Source: Chamaea fasciata
Taxonomy: Eukaryota; Chordata; Aves; Passeriformes; Sylviidae
Assembly: GCA_029207755.1 (NCBI GenBank)
Contig: JARCOQ010000002.1
Location: 91,487,087 to 91,551,086, forward strand
Direction: 5' to 3'
Length of the DNA: 64,000 nt
In this document: positions 21,561-35,300 of the stretch, piece after piece
Numbering within the stretch: the stretch's first letter is position 1
Layout of the letters: every line of letters begins with the position of its first letter
Position numbers and translations under genes: made by a program
Notes under the pieces: model-generated
Database searches by the model: none
What the model was told of the DNA's origin: nothing
The model's input: only the letters and a program-made list of their open reading frames with translations

Positions 21561-24500
21561 GGGAGGGCGGGGCTGGAAAGACCTACCCCAGCTCTGCTGA
21601 AGCAAAACAACGTGCGCTTTCTGCCTCTTGTTTTTTTAGCAGACGTCACTGGCAATCCCCTAATTTAGGGGAGACTGAGTCATCACTTCTGAGCGCCCAG
21701 ACTCGCTGGTGCAGTCGGTGCTCGGCGAGGCCCAGACGCTGTGCTGGCTGCAGGGAGCGGAGGGAGCGGCGGCAGCGTCTCAGCCCCTGTTTAGTGTATT
21801 CTTGCTGCAGCCATCAGCTTGGTGTGTGAACGCCCAGAGTTGGGGTTTTCAGGGAAGAACAGGCAGCCGTGTAGCAATACTTCCAGTATCCTCCTTCCCA
21901 CCCTCCACTGGGAGACGTGCACCCAAATAATTTCTGAGGCGTGGAGACGGTACCATAGAGCAAACTCTTTGAACTGATACCGACCTGCTGTTTCGGGCAA
22001 GTGTCAGAGGGCACTTCCTAGTTTTCTGAAGATCCCTGTAAGTTCTCCCGTTATTTTCTTCCTCTCATTTTCTGTTTCTGTGAGTTGCTGTAAAAAAAAA
22101 AGAAAAAAAAAAAAGTTGCTTAAGTAAACCTCACGTACACAAGATCACAGGTTTTTTATTTAGAAGCACCATGGCATCTAGGCAGTGCTCCAAGCCAGTG
22201 TTTCTGGACCTGTGTGCTCTGGTTCACTGTGGCATAGAGAGGGAGTTACCTAATGACAGCACTAGCCTGTGAATACCTATCCTGGATTGTTGGCACCGAT
22301 TTGGTAGTTAGAGCCTGTTTAAGCCTTGCCTTCAAGAAGGTGAGCCACTGTCAGCAATTAAAGGTAGTTAACAGTCCCCTGGGTAGTGTAAGAATTCAAG
22401 CCAGTAATTATGACTCAGTAGAGGCAAGATACCTGAAAAGAATACAGATGAGTCCTAAAAAGAGTCATTCTTGCAAAAAAGGTAATCATCATTCTAGACA
22501 CACACAAGTAATTAAACATATGAATAAGAAATGAGTTTGTAAAAGTACCTGCTAATCTACTAAAGAGGAACTTTTGTCCCTCCTCTTAATAGGCAAAAAC
22601 AACAACAAAAAAAAAATCGGGAAGGGAAACCTTGAAGTGTAATGGTAGCCTGCCAAATTTCAGCAATCTGCTCAAAAGTATTGATAGTTTGGATGTGCTG
22701 AGGTTAGAGAGCTTGGTTTCATCTGGCTCTTAAAAGTGCTGTCTACTAGATCCTCCTCTGTTAGCTTCTCATATGTTACTAGAAGATTGACACATAGAAA
22801 ACCATTATGGGACTTTGCACAAGTCCCCGGGCCAGGAAGGGACTGAGCTCCCCTGAGAATGCATTTGGTATCCACATTCAAGGTGCACTTTTAGAGCTCT
22901 TAAAGATGGTGCTCAGTGCTTTGTATAGTGCTGTAATAAAATACATACCTGTACAGAGAAATATAAATTCTCTGCACCCCCCTCTAGGCTCAGCAGCAGG
23001 TTAGCCATAAGTATAGGAAGCTGGGTGGGGAGGAGGGAAGGATAAAATCAGGTGTATGTATACATCTCTCGAGTGGAAAGTTTTAGAAAGTATGGAGCTG
23101 ATGCCCATTGCCCATCTCTGCTTTTTGTCCTCGTCTGCTTTCTTCTTAGTTTGGCCTCTTGCCTCTGAACTGCAATAGGTGAGAGATGGGAGATTTTGAA
23201 TAGAGTTTCAGATGTTGTTTTTCATATTAGGGGCCCATTTCTTACCCTGGAGAAAAATTCACAAGTAGAAATGAATGTCATTTGTCAAAGATGGAAGAGA
23301 CTCCTGGGCTTCATTTTCTTCCTATTTCTCATATTTGACCAGAGGATAAAAGTATCCATCCTCCTTTTTCTCCCAAGCCCCTTTGCACTGTTTATAAGAA
23401 ATCTTTCCTATTTAGAACCCCAAATAATCTGAGGTTTTTAGAAGTTTCTTGGAGCTGTTGCCTTACTGCTGATCTAAACTCACACCAATTAGAATCAAGG
23501 GAACTTAAAACCCTATCAACAACTTGCACAACTGCTGTGTCATATACATACTGTGTATGCATATACAAAATACATGTCACATAATATAAATGTTTTAGTA
23601 ATTATAGTTGTTCCAGTCATTATGGTTATTCCAGCTAATCAGCATAAAGTTTAAAATACTTGATATGTGGAACATAAAATCCCAAACCTCCAAACGTTCC
23701 ACAAATGCACATACTACGTAGCTGGTACAAGGAATTCTGGCTGCCTCCTTTATCCTTCTCTGCCTTAGCTGAATATTGCTATATGAAATACTGTGTAATC
23801 ATTACAGCTGTGTCTCTGTTTCTTAGAAAAGATAGTGTCTTCTCATCATTTGTCATTATACTTTATAGTACAGACGAATCAGGTGGGTTTCTTCCTGCTA
23901 CTGAATTGCTGTTTCCGCACCATTTAATAATAGCGTAATCCCTCTTCTATAGTTACATATGCTTGGAGGGTTTTTTCCTTGCTTGTTTGTCTGTTTATTG
24001 TTTGAGGCTAAATTCATGCTTACGTGGGTGATGGTAATAGAATTCTACAAGTCTGTTCATTTTGCTTGTGGTTGAAAGTTTTGAAACAAAAGTACAAAAC
24101 AGTTAACATGCAAGATGAGCAAAGCTGAGGTTTGCAAGTATAAAGACCAGCAGAGTCATGGTTCACATTCATGCAATATGCATTGGCTGTGCCCTGGATA
24201 GTATATACTGTTTGCAGATATTTAGGCCAGAAATACCTGTTCATGTCAGATGAATAGATTCCAAAATCTGGAAAACAAATCTAGTTGAATTTTGTCCTTT
24301 TTCTGCTTCCCAGCAAAGGCTCAAGAACTTGTAAACCTTCCAAATGCCTACCTAACACTGGCCTACCATTCTAAACTTCTTTTTTTTTTTATCAGTCAAG
24401 TGAGGAAACAGGTATTTCACTGGATACACTTCATCTCCTCCTCTGTATGCCCCAAGGCTGTTGCACTCACTGCCTCTTCTCACACCTGTTTCCTGGCTAC

Positions 24501-27500
24501 TGCCTTCTTCTTCTTGCACCTGCTGCACTTCCAAAGCACAGTAAGCTTAAACAGCATTACACTGGCATTAAAGGTGGGCAAAAATTTCTGACTGAAACAA
24601 GTAAATGTGCATTGCAGTAGAAGGCCAAGGCAAAAGTACAACTGAGTTGTCCCAGAGTGTCAATGGAATGAACACAGATCAAGGGCGACATATTCCATGG
24701 GCTCCACGTTCCTCCAGTGAATTCAAGAGAGATACACCTCAGCAGTTGGAAACCACTGACAAAGACACCAATCTGAACCCTGACTGAATTCATACCAGCC
24801 CTCAGACTTGTTTCTGTCAGCTGTGGTGCAGGACCCAAACACTTGGATGAAAACCAGGCAGTGTATGTCAGAGCAGTTGGTGGGTGGGTTTTCTGAACAG
24901 TAGTAGGTGGTGCTAAAAGCTAATAGATTTTTGATAAGAGCAAGAAAGTTTAATTGGTTGTATATGTTCACCAATAAATTTTCTTCTGCAGTGTTACTCC
25001 TTGTCCCCAGAAATACTCTTTTCAAATAGGTTTCTCAAGATGATTTCTCTTTCATAAAACATACTCTTTACCTTGTGAATATTTGGTGGAATGGCCATTC
25101 AACATTTACAATATTTCTGAGCCACGCATTTGGAATAAGGTTGAGGCAATTTTTAGTCTCCTTTTAAAAATCAAACAAGATTCTGAAACAAACCAATAAG
25201 CATCTAGATTTTGTAAAAATAAAAAGGATTATTAAATTTAAGTCAAAATGTGTCTGTAATTACAGATTAATACAGAGCACCAACAGAGATTGTGTCCACT
25301 GCAGTGGATTTAGCTCATCTTTGCTTCTGGTTTGTAATTTGTCTTTATAACCTTTGCCCCCTGTATTTTCTCAGGTTCAGCTTCCTTGCCTGGTTTCTGA
25401 ACTAGAACTTGATGAGAAGGGCCACAGATACTGCAAACATGCTCTTGTTAACACAGCAAATGCAGCCTTTTTCCTCTGTCAACAATTCTAAGATGGTGTG
25501 GCTGAACCTTTTAGAAGAAAAAGTAACAGCACCTTTAACAATAGGGAAAAAAAAACCCTGTAAAACATTGCAAAGCATGTGTCTCCTAATAATAAATGGA
25601 AATGGAAAATTGTTTTTAGCTTTATTCATGTACAATACAAAACATGCTCTGGGAACTTACCTCTGGGGGCAAATCTTAGAGGTATTCCTGGGACTGGAAA
25701 CTGGAAAATATAGAAGCCAGGTGAGCCCAAATCCCCAAAAATCCTCCCTGCCCACCACAGCAATGTTGCCAGCACTGCTGGTGGACAGCACACACAGCTG
25801 TGCTTCTAACAGACTTCCTTCTTGATCAAGGATGGAGGAGAAACGTTGCCTTCTTACGCAGATAAAGGGACAGAAAACATAGAGATCCCTTCTAAGGTGT
25901 TCAGGTGTCACCCTGTTACCTTAGAGTTTCAGTTTTTAATTTAAAGGAAGTTTTAGCCTGAATGACCCCTTAGAACAACATGAGAATGTGACCTGACAAT
26001 GTTAAATACATTTGTGTCCTCTTGAAACAACAGTGTACCTGAAGCTCAGGCAGACATGCCACAGTGGGATTGTGACTAAGAGCTGTACTGCTCTGCAGAT
26101 CACATTTCCTCCTGGCTATTCAGCAAGTACACACACAGGTAACAGGAGTACAGCGGGGCCAGGCCTGGCACTGATCATATGTACCTTGGCTCCAACTGCT
26201 TGCAACCTCTAAAGGCATCTTCTACTCCAGGTGGTAGCAAAGGTCTCCTGATGACATAAAATCTTTTGCTGCTATTCTGCCTTTCTGGTAGATGACTCTT
26301 GTGGCCTTGCACGGGTCCCAGAGCAGAAGTAAGTGTACAGGTGTAGGTGGCATAAAGTGGAGGTATGCTTGCAGCCACAGATCAATTGATTCTGAGAATG
26401 CTGGTATTTTTTAACATGAATAACTTATGTTTTTTATACGTGGGGATTAGTTTTGCTTTTATTTGAAATTAGATTCTTTTTGTACTTTGGTGCTTGAAGA
26501 GCACTTTCCACCGTTCCACTGGATATATTCTACTGCATTAAATCTCAAGTGTGAATGATGTTAGCTGTTTATTTCAGGCATTTAATAATTGTGGCTTTTC
26601 CCACCATCAGAAAATAACATTTTTCAGCAGGACATAGAAGTTATGGGACTAAATGCTAAAAGCCAGTCTGGCTAGCACAGACACTAAGCCTTCTGAAACC
26701 AATGGGAAAGAAAAAGCGCTTGCATTCGTCTGATCTGTTGGCAGTTTCATCCATGGTAGCTAAACCTGGAATTAAAGCTAAAAACATCCATTATTACTTA
26801 GTAGTTATTTGAACTCTGTCAAAGTGCTTGGAACCGTACAGAACAAAGAAGACAACAGAGTTAATGACAACTCTTAGCTAGATGTGTGTTGAACAGCAAG
26901 ACATCAAAACCAGCTCATTATGGAAGCTAAAATAATTGGCTTGTGAAGCTTCCTGAGAAACATACAAAGCAAACATTTACAAAGGTTATTGGATGGTATC
27001 TTGAATTTCATCCTAGGTAGTCTTAAATTAACAAACCCACAAAATAGGTTTCTTACTTGATTTTATTTAAGATTTTTAAATGACAAATTCTATGGAAAGT
27101 ACCTATAAAAAGAAAAAGAAAACATTTGTCACTGGTAGGGATTTATATCTGATATGCTCTAAAATGAAGTAAGGTGTAGACAGACATCAAGTATTATGTA
27201 AAAGCTATAATTTTAAATGGTTTTATTACTTATGAAAAAAATCTATTAAAGTCATCCTTGGCAGATAGAAGAGGAAACGATACAAACTGTGAGGCAGCTC
27301 ACCACAGGCAGATCTGCAGCATCCAGGCAAGAAAAGCTGTGAGCATTCAGTATTTCCTTCCTCCCAAAGGTGGCCAGCAAGGTGCTTTAGCAGGTAATGT
27401 GGTGGTCTGAGAGACCTGAAAAGGCTCCACCATAAACAACCTTTTTAGAGGATTGTGTGGAAGACAGTCAGGAGCAGGACAGACTAAGTGCTGGCACTGG

Positions 27501-27793
27501 CAGTTCACTCTCTCTTGTACATGAGCAAGGGTGGCCACAATTGGAGCTCCCAGGCCTTGACTTCAACACATGCCAAGGGGATGCTTCCTAAATATGGCAC
27601 TAGACCTGCAGTACTGCTTGACAAAGCCTGGGAGCGATGTGGGTTCACAGAGAATGGGGAAATTAATGGTCCAGCAATCTACTGAGGATGGGTACAAAAA
27701 CTTGGTGGGGGGAGGGAGAGGCAAAAGAAAATCACAACGCGTTCAGTTGAGGATGCTGTCTGGTTGGAAGCTGGAAAAGTATCTGTGAAAATA
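21561..27793. other. Intergenic DNA between ING1 and CARS2
   Basis: After the CpG island there is an ACGTCA site near 21643 and an AP-1 core TGAGTCA near 21677. The rest is AT-rich DNA with no exon, RNA gene or clear repeat that I can recognise. Short frames here are scattered and lack domain similarity. Confidence 0.5.
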
Positions 27794-28225
27794 TTCACAG
27801 AATCATAGAAAGGCTTGGGTTAGAAGGGATGTTAAGGATGATCCAGTTTCAACCCCTCTGTCTTAAGAGACACGTTTCACTTAGACCAGGTTGCTCAGAG
27901 CCCTGTCCAACGTGACCTTGAACACTTCCAGGGATTGGGCATCCACAGCTTCTCTGTGCTGTGAGCAATCTGTTCCAAAACCCCCTTACCCTATGAGTAA
28001 AGAATTTCTTCCTAACATGTATCTAAATCTCTCCTCTCTTAGTTCAAAACTGTTCCCCCCTCATCCTATCACTATCTGTATATGTAAAAAGTTGCTCTCC
28101 CCTTTTTTTTAAAGTCCTTTTTAGGTACTGGAAAGTGCTGTAAGGTCTCCCTGGAGCCTTCTCCAGGCTGAACAACCCCAACTCTCTCAGCCTTTCTTCA
28201 TAGGATGGCTGTTCTATCCCTCTGA
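27794..28225 (-). repeat. CR1 LINE 3' end, antisense to CARS2
   Basis: The plus strand begins TTCACAGAATCATAGAAAGG, the reverse complement of the CR1 3' end. It continues through recognisable reverse-complement segments ('caggttgctcagagccctgtcc', 'ggagccttctccaggctgaa') to about 28225. The copy is 5' truncated and mutated, typical of avian CR1. Confidence 0.9.
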
Positions 28226-28829
28226 TCGTCTTTGTGATTATAAGCTTGTGGAATTCTCACTTGTTTCCTTGGTACCTACTCACAATCGCTTTTAGAAACA
28301 AGGTACTAGTTCAAAAATACTTTTGGTACCCTTATATCTGTTCCATTACACTGTTATTCACTGTAGTTGAGTAGCTTATAGTTTCCCAAGTGCTTCAAGG
28401 TACTGCAGCCAGTTAAGGTTCATTTCCTCGATATGCTCTGAAAGAAAAAAAATATCTCCGATGAGGAAACAGACCTTGAGAATCAGCTGGGCTAAAGGCC
28501 GGGGTACCTCACCAAGTGCCCAGCAGCACTTGCTATCATTTTTGAAAATGTCCAGGTCAGGTAACACTTTATACAAGTATGTGGGAGTCGGGGGGGGGGG
28601 CGTGTTTTCTGAGACTCTGATTTATTAAGTTCAGTTTGGGAATGTCACACGATGTTTTATTTTCAGGAACCTACAGGCTGCCAGCCATTCTCTGATCTCA
28701 AAGGCAATGCAAAAATAGATTCACTCCCCAAAGTGACCGAATTGACTTGCCACATTGGAGACCATTTTGCTAAATCAGTCACACATTTCCTACAAACATC
28801 TCCCTTAAAAACCTCGCTAAGAAGAAGCC
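28226..28829. other. Upstream flank of CARS2
   Basis: Mixed-composition DNA with a run of 10 G near 28591 and no recognisable gene. It leads into the CpG island at about 28830. Confidence 0.5.
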
Positions 28830-29350
28830 GCGCTGGGGTTACACCGAAGCACGAGGCTCGGTACGCGCTGTTTCAGGCGGGCCCGGCCGGCCCAAGGCGC
28901 GCACGGCCGGCTCCCCACGGCACCACACGGCAGAAGGCGGCGGCAGCGGCTCGGGCGGCGCGGCCGCGGCGCTGTCCCCGCGGCCCGGCCCCGCCCGCAG
29001 ATCCCGCCCCTTCCTGCGCCTCGGCCGTGGCCGCCCCGCTTTGCTGCTGTCGCGGCGGGTCGTGCCCGCTCCCCGCCCGGCGACATGCGGGCCATGCTGC
29101 GCGGGGCGGCGGCGGCGGCGGCCCGGCGGTGCGGGCTCGGCCTCGGTGCCGGTCCCGATGCCGGCCAGGGGCAGGCGGGGGCGCGGCGGTGCTCGGGCGC
29201 GGCGCAGCGGCGGCAGTGGGTGCCTCCGGCGGGGCGCGACAGCGGGATCGTGGCTTACAACAGCCGGAGCCGGAGCAAGGAGCCGCTGGTGTTGGCCACG
29301 GAAGGAGTGGCGACCTGGTAGCGCCTTGCGGCGCGGCGGGCGGGCGTGAG
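28830..29350 (+). promoter_or_regulatory. CARS2: CARS2 CpG-island promoter
   Basis: A sharp rise in CpG density starts about 250 bp before the CARS2 ATG and covers exon 1. No TATA box is present, which fits a broad housekeeping promoter. GC-rich blocks and an ETS-like TTCCTGCG (29009-29016) are visible. The start site itself cannot be fixed. Confidence 0.75.
29085..29317 (+). CDS. CARS2: CARS2 exon 1
   Basis: Residues 1-77 plus two bases. The first ATG is at 29085 and a second in frame at 29094 (MLRG...), which corresponds better to the human start. The segment is rich in Ala, Arg and Gly, as in a mitochondrial presequence. The donor CTG|GTAGCG is weak. Reading into the intron gives TGG TAG, an immediate stop. 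Confidence 0.9.
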
Positions 29351-32300
29351 GCGGTGGCAGGAGGGGTTTGTGTCCGGAAACTGCTCCTGTGAAAGTTCTG
29401 GGCTCCAGCACACGAAAGACACGGAGCTACTGGGAAAGGTCTAGCGAAGGGTCACAAAGGTGATTAAGGGACCGGAGCATCTCTCTTGCGAGGAGAGACT
29501 GCAGGAGCTGGGCCTGTTTGGTCTAGAGGAGAGAGGACTGAGAGGGGATCTCATCAATACGTATCAATATCTCGAAGATGGTTGCCAAGAGGATGGTGCC
29601 AGGCTCCTTTGGGTATTGCCCAGCGACAGGACGAGGAGTAGCGGACATAAACTAAAACACAAGAAATTTCATCTCAACATGGGAAAGAACTTCTCTCTGT
29701 TGAGAGTGGCAGAGCACTGAGTAGGCTGCCCAGGGGGCTTATGGAGACTCACTCTCTGGAGACAGTCAAAACCCACCTGGACACTTTCCTGTGTCACCTG
29801 CTGTAGGTGACCCTGCCTTGACAGGGGTTTGGACTGGGTGATTTTCCAACCCTAACAATTCTGTGATTCTTTTTGCTTCCCTTCTCCGCAGGTACAGCTG
29901 CGGGCCGACTGTGTATGACCACGCGCACCTTGGGCACGCCTGGTGAGTCTTGGGTTGCAGCGTGGGGACATCCAGGCAGATAAACAGTGCCACACCAGTG
30001 GTGCCAGGGGATCCGGGCAGAGGTACAGTGCTGGACGTCCCCAGGCTGCAGTGTGTGTCCAGGTGACAGAGCTGTGACTGGTGACACAAGGCCCAGCCTT
30101 TCACCTCCTGTGCTGTGCAAAGGGCAAAAGTCTGTTTGTTACGTATTTTTTCTTCTTGGGCTAGGGTAGTAAAGGGGCTGTTGGTTCTGCTGTCTGGCAG
30201 AGGCAGAGTGTATGTCCGTGTCTTGGGAAGAAGCATTAGCAATGTGTGCAGGTTTCTTTTGGTAGGGTGAGTTGTTTCAGATCGTATCAGCATAATGTGA
30301 CCTCTCTTGTGGAGGAATTGTGATCCTGGAGCAGAGCCTCTCACCTGTGTGAAAGGACAGTTTCACCTCAGGTTTAGTTTGGACACTGTGTTGGCACTGA
30401 GGAAAAGCCATGCAGGGTTGGCTAGTAGGAAGGTACTGTCAAGGTTTACGGGTGAACACATCAGATCTTAAATCTCAGGAAATCCAGGTAGCTTAAAGGC
30501 CTTTTTGCATAGTAACACTGCAGTGGCTTACTATGTTTAAAAATAAAAAGCAATCCAGAACAGCACAGGTGTTTCTCTGTCATTCTTTAGGATTGTTAGA
30601 ATATTAGGCTAGCTGTATTATAAGTAACTTTGGAAAAGTACTTTAAATACACCACAGGTTGCTTCCACTTGTTTCAAAACAACACACCTGATGAGTAGAC
30701 TTGCAGGGTTTCTGTTCCTGTGAAACTGAGGGGAGTTGCAGCAGCTCAAGCTGCTCTTAAGATTCTGTCTCTATGTTCTTAGAAAGCAAGTTGTCTGGGC
30801 TTTTTGGAAGAGCAGCAATTATTTGTCTGATAATTGCCATCTGTATGAAGATTAGATATTGTGCATTTCAATAACTGAATAATTCCCTTTCAGTGTAAGG
30901 GATTTCACAGCTTATTGTTCTGTCTCAACTTCATTCAGAAACTTGTGTTGAATCTTGATCATGTTGAACTGAGCCATTGCAGTAACTGCACAACTGCTAC
31001 TTTGTTCTGTAAACAGGAAGACTTTAAATATCAGTTATGTAAAAGTACTGTTATCAGTGCTAATGTTAATGCTACTGTACTGTTGTGTATATGTGGTGGT
31101 GTCTTTTTCCTCCTTGCTTTTGTCAAGTCTTAGCAGAAAACTGTCCTAGCTTTTTACTGGTGACCTAAAAATCAAGAAAATGATACATTGAACTTTTTGT
31201 TTGTACTTAGTATCTTCAGGGGAACTTTCTTATTTGAAAGTCATAGTAATTTGTGTATCCAAATCTAGAGCTGTTGTGATACAGCCTCCATTACAGTTTA
31301 CCTTGAAATAATTACAATTTAAAATCATCACTTGAAAGTAGCTGTGTAAAAAGGTGGTTGTAAGCTTCTTGTCTTTATCCCTCAGTTGAGGTTTTGTACT
31401 GGGGTAGGGCCTATCTTCCCTGACATGGTGTAATAGGGAAGGGAATTGCAGAGGTGCTTAAGTCTTAAGGGGTATAGTTGATCTAGACCACAGTGTTTTA
31501 TAGAGGTGGAGAATTTCACCCTTCAGTCTTGCAGCTGTCTGTGGCTTTTAAACATCTGTTTTGTTCAACAGTTCACTTGCCCTCAGACTTTTTTGATTAA
31601 AAGAGGGAGTAGAAAGGCCTTGGTTACTCTTGCCTGTTTTTTTACCCATCTTTTCTTACTCATGTCTAAACTAGCAATTTCAAGCTTTGCCATTGTGGTG
31701 ATTTGCCATACATCTGCATCACCCGGGTCTGACCTCTTCACTGCTGATTTAAGAAAGAATAGTTAGTGCTAAATGTTGCCTTTGGTGTATCATGCAGATA
31801 CGACAGGTACAGTTCTCTCTTTTAGCACCTCTTCAGGCAACTTCCATGTGTTGTTCCTGTTGCATGACAAGGTGTCTGCACTGAAGACCTTTTGCTCTCT
31901 TTTCTCATCAGTTAAACACTCTAGCGTGGGAGGAGTTGGCTGTTCCTTTCCATTGTCTCTGGTCTTACACATGCCAGTGTTGACATCCTGTTGCTCAGCT
32001 GATTTGTTCAGGATGGCTGAGCACTCTTGGTTCTGTTTGTTTATTTATTTTTAAAAATGGTATCTTTTTTTCCCTGCAGTAGCTAGGTCCAGCCATAGAA
32101 TGGCTGAAATGTATGCTGCTGTTGGGGGCTAGGAGATGCACTGGGAAATAGCATAAAGTCAACTGGAGTGGTGCCTGTTGCTACTCTGCTGCTCTTGTTA
32201 AATACCATTTTTTGTTTGCCTCTTCTCACTAGAGTTCCGTTTTTTCCCGTCTGTTTTACATTTGACTTGTGTCAACGAATGCAGCACGTAATAAAGCAGA

Positions 32301-35300
32301 AATGGATCATCAAAATGAGTTTGAGATCCTTGAGGAGAATTTGGAAACAATGGCATTATTTTTCTCCTGTCCTCTTTCCATTCCACAAGGAGTTCTTATT
32401 TCTCTAAATAATTTAACATTCTCTAGTATGTTGTGCTTCCAGTCTAAAAAAAAGGAGCTCTGTCTGCCTTCATATGATATCCAACACCCATTCTATATAG
32501 AGAAAAAAGTAAGACAGGCAAATAATACTATTTTTTCCCCCAGTTCTGCGTCTGACCTTGATTGTACTGGTTTGACCTGCAGCCTGGGTGGCATCCAGGT
32601 TCCTGGGTGAATGCTTTGAAGTAAGAGTAAAACCAAACAGGAGAGATTTCTCTTGTGCGTGCCCTGCCACCCCCTGATCTTGGCTGTTTGTTTTGACTTC
32701 TTTTTTAAATCAGTCCTGAAGTGGTAAAGACCCTGCTTTCTGAGGTATCAGGAAATCTGCTCTGGTTCTTGCAGAGTTTCTTTCATTAATTCAACTGGAA
32801 GATGAGAGGAGAGGGAACAGTGTGAAATTTGTGCCTGCTCTGGGAGCAGTGACTGCAGGGCTGTTAAATCTAATATCAAGCTTTTGATGCTGGCGTTGTT
32901 CCTCTGAACAGGATCCAAAGACCAATTTAATATTCTTACGGAATCGTGTCACCACATTAGATGAACCTTCCTCCCAGTGAGCTGCTATTCATTAAAAACT
33001 ATCTCCCTGGCAGCAAGGCTTTCAAAAAGTCTTTTTTCAGCATGGGCACAGCACAAACAACAACAAGAAGTATTTGTCTTCATCAAGATGATATGCGTCC
33101 ATAAATCAGTACCTTAGTGCTACCTGGCACCTGCAGGGAAGGGTGCAAATCCATTTCTGGTAGTTGTTTACACTTCTTTGTTCTGGGAGTTGCAGTTTGT
33201 GTGATGCTGTGGGTAAAGTGGGGGCCTGTAGGTCTGTGAACCTCCTTGCTGGCTTTGGAGAAAACAGAGCCCAGAAAGGCTGAGAATTCTTATCATCTTG
33301 CAGGGCAGACACAGAGTTTTTAGTCACCTTCTAGTATTCCACCTAGTAATAGGGTTTAACTCAGTCAAAGTGTGTTGTGAGAATTACAAATGGAGAGTCT
33401 GTTAGCAGAAGGAGCTGCAACAGCCCTTGTACAGCTTGTATATCCTTCAGTCTATCAGCATTAAATACTCTGCTTTGTGACAAAAGCCCGGAATAATTTT
33501 CAGAATAACTTTTGTTCTCAAGTATAAATAAAACACAATAACCTATAGAGCATCTACTCTTTGTTCTCAGAAAAGATCTGTGGTGGTGTGTGAATGAAAT
33601 ACTTTATTGGTGGCTGCTCTCCGTTGTTACTCAATCCTAAGAAAAGCTCATTTGAATCCTGTTTTATTTTTCCCTGTTCTTCTGCTGCATGACTTTTGAA
33701 AACCAGTTAGGATATACTAAACCCAGGGGATGTATTTCAAGAACATCTGATCTCTGTGTCTTATTTTGTCCTGTTGGCTTTGAAAGAGTCTCTCAGCTCA
33801 TGTAGCTTGTAGCATGATGCCCTTCGAATAAAGAGATGCAACACAAGAAAACACTCAGAAAATTTGATGTAATGTGTCACTAATGCCAGAAGAGGGTAGG
33901 CCAGTTCAAGAGAAATTTGCTTGACTTTTGTGCAGGTAGCAACTGGTTTTGGAAAAACACCTTGTGCACTGAAGATCTTTTCATTGCTGATATTGGAGTA
34001 ATTGGATCATCACTGTGGCTGTTGGTTATTTTTGTTTAAGTTTATTCTCTACTGCTGCATGTTCAAAGGCTCATGTTTCTTTCTCTTCCAGTTCCTATGT
34101 TAGGTTTGATATAATTCGAAGGATAATGACAAGGTTTTTTGGAATTGAAGTTCTCATGGTGATGGGGATCACAGACATAGATGACAAGATAATAAAAAGA
34201 GCCAATGAGGTAGGTGTGCGCTGCAGTCTTTGACTAACCTCTCTAGTATTTTCTAAGCTGCTTATGTAGGAAAATCAACCTGGGTTTGGGGTTCTTTTGT
34301 TGTGTTTGTTTTAATTAGTAGATAATAAAGGTTGAAATTTCTGGACCCCTGGTGTGGCTGTAATGGATCTGGGAGTGAGGAGGGCTGAGTGTAGAGAGCT
34401 GTGTGGGGATAAATGGTTACAGAGCTGTGCGATGGGGAGAGGCAGAGAGGGGGCTACCTTACAGCACTCACAGCTGGGAATCTCCTGTTCTCTCCCCCTG
34501 CCTGAGAGGCTAGCAGGGAACAAAATCCCTACGTGAATCCTCAGCACAGTGAAATTATCCCAAAACTTAACAACCAGAAGGGTACTGAGTGAGTTCTGGA
34601 GAAGGATTGTGTGCCGTGATCATGAAAGGCAGTGTGAACAGCACTGCCACGTGAGGCTGAGGGCAGTTCCTGGAAGGTGCCGAGCACCATCTAGCTGCGA
34701 TGTCAGCACCTTGGAAAGCTTTATCAGGCGTGAGTTTGTCACCTACAGGAAAGTTAACGTCTGTAGAGTAAGTCTTGGTAAGACTGAGGCTGTAGGTGGT
34801 TCTCAGCTGAATTTTAATCTGACATTTTTTACCAGATGAGCTTGGTGAATGATAATGGCAATTATTTTTTTGATCGTTTTAAAAGCACTTTTTGAACTCT
34901 GAAGCACTAAGAGTGTATTCTGCATTTTATTCTGCATTTTGAGTCTTTTTGTTTAATTAGATTTTAGAATCTCTAACTCACGTCTTTGGGATCATAAGTG
35001 AATGTGTTGGATTGAATTGCAGTTGCAAGCTTTAAGATAGTTTCTTGGAGCCGGAGAATTTGACAGCTGTTCCTTTTACTTAACTTTAGGTAAACAGTTA
35101 CTTTTGCAGTTAAGTATAGGCCCCTGCATTCAAATGAATACCAGCACACCGCTCATGTAGAAATATGTGTGTTCCCTTAGTCCATTTACTTGCAGTTTTC
35201 TAAGGCAGTAAACAATTTTAAAACAAACAACCCCCCTCCAAAATCCAGGCATTTTAAATCCATGTTTGCATTTTAAATTTTTTCCTTATTGTCAGAACAT

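Noticed and set aside
19911..21829. Long overlapping frames upstream of ING1, including a 193-codon frame at 21248
   Set aside because: Same composition effect in a CpG island. The AC repeat generates Thr-His or Val-Cys runs, and there is no recognisable protein.
28652..29411. 246-codon plus frame and 190-codon minus frame over the CARS2 promoter
   Set aside because: They are in other frames than CARS2 exon 1, which is supported by splicing to exon 2. Their composition is GC-driven.
29766..30344. 192-codon minus-strand frame at CARS2 exon 2
   Set aside because: It overlaps the CR1 tail, exon 2 in antisense and intron 2, and has no domain similarity.
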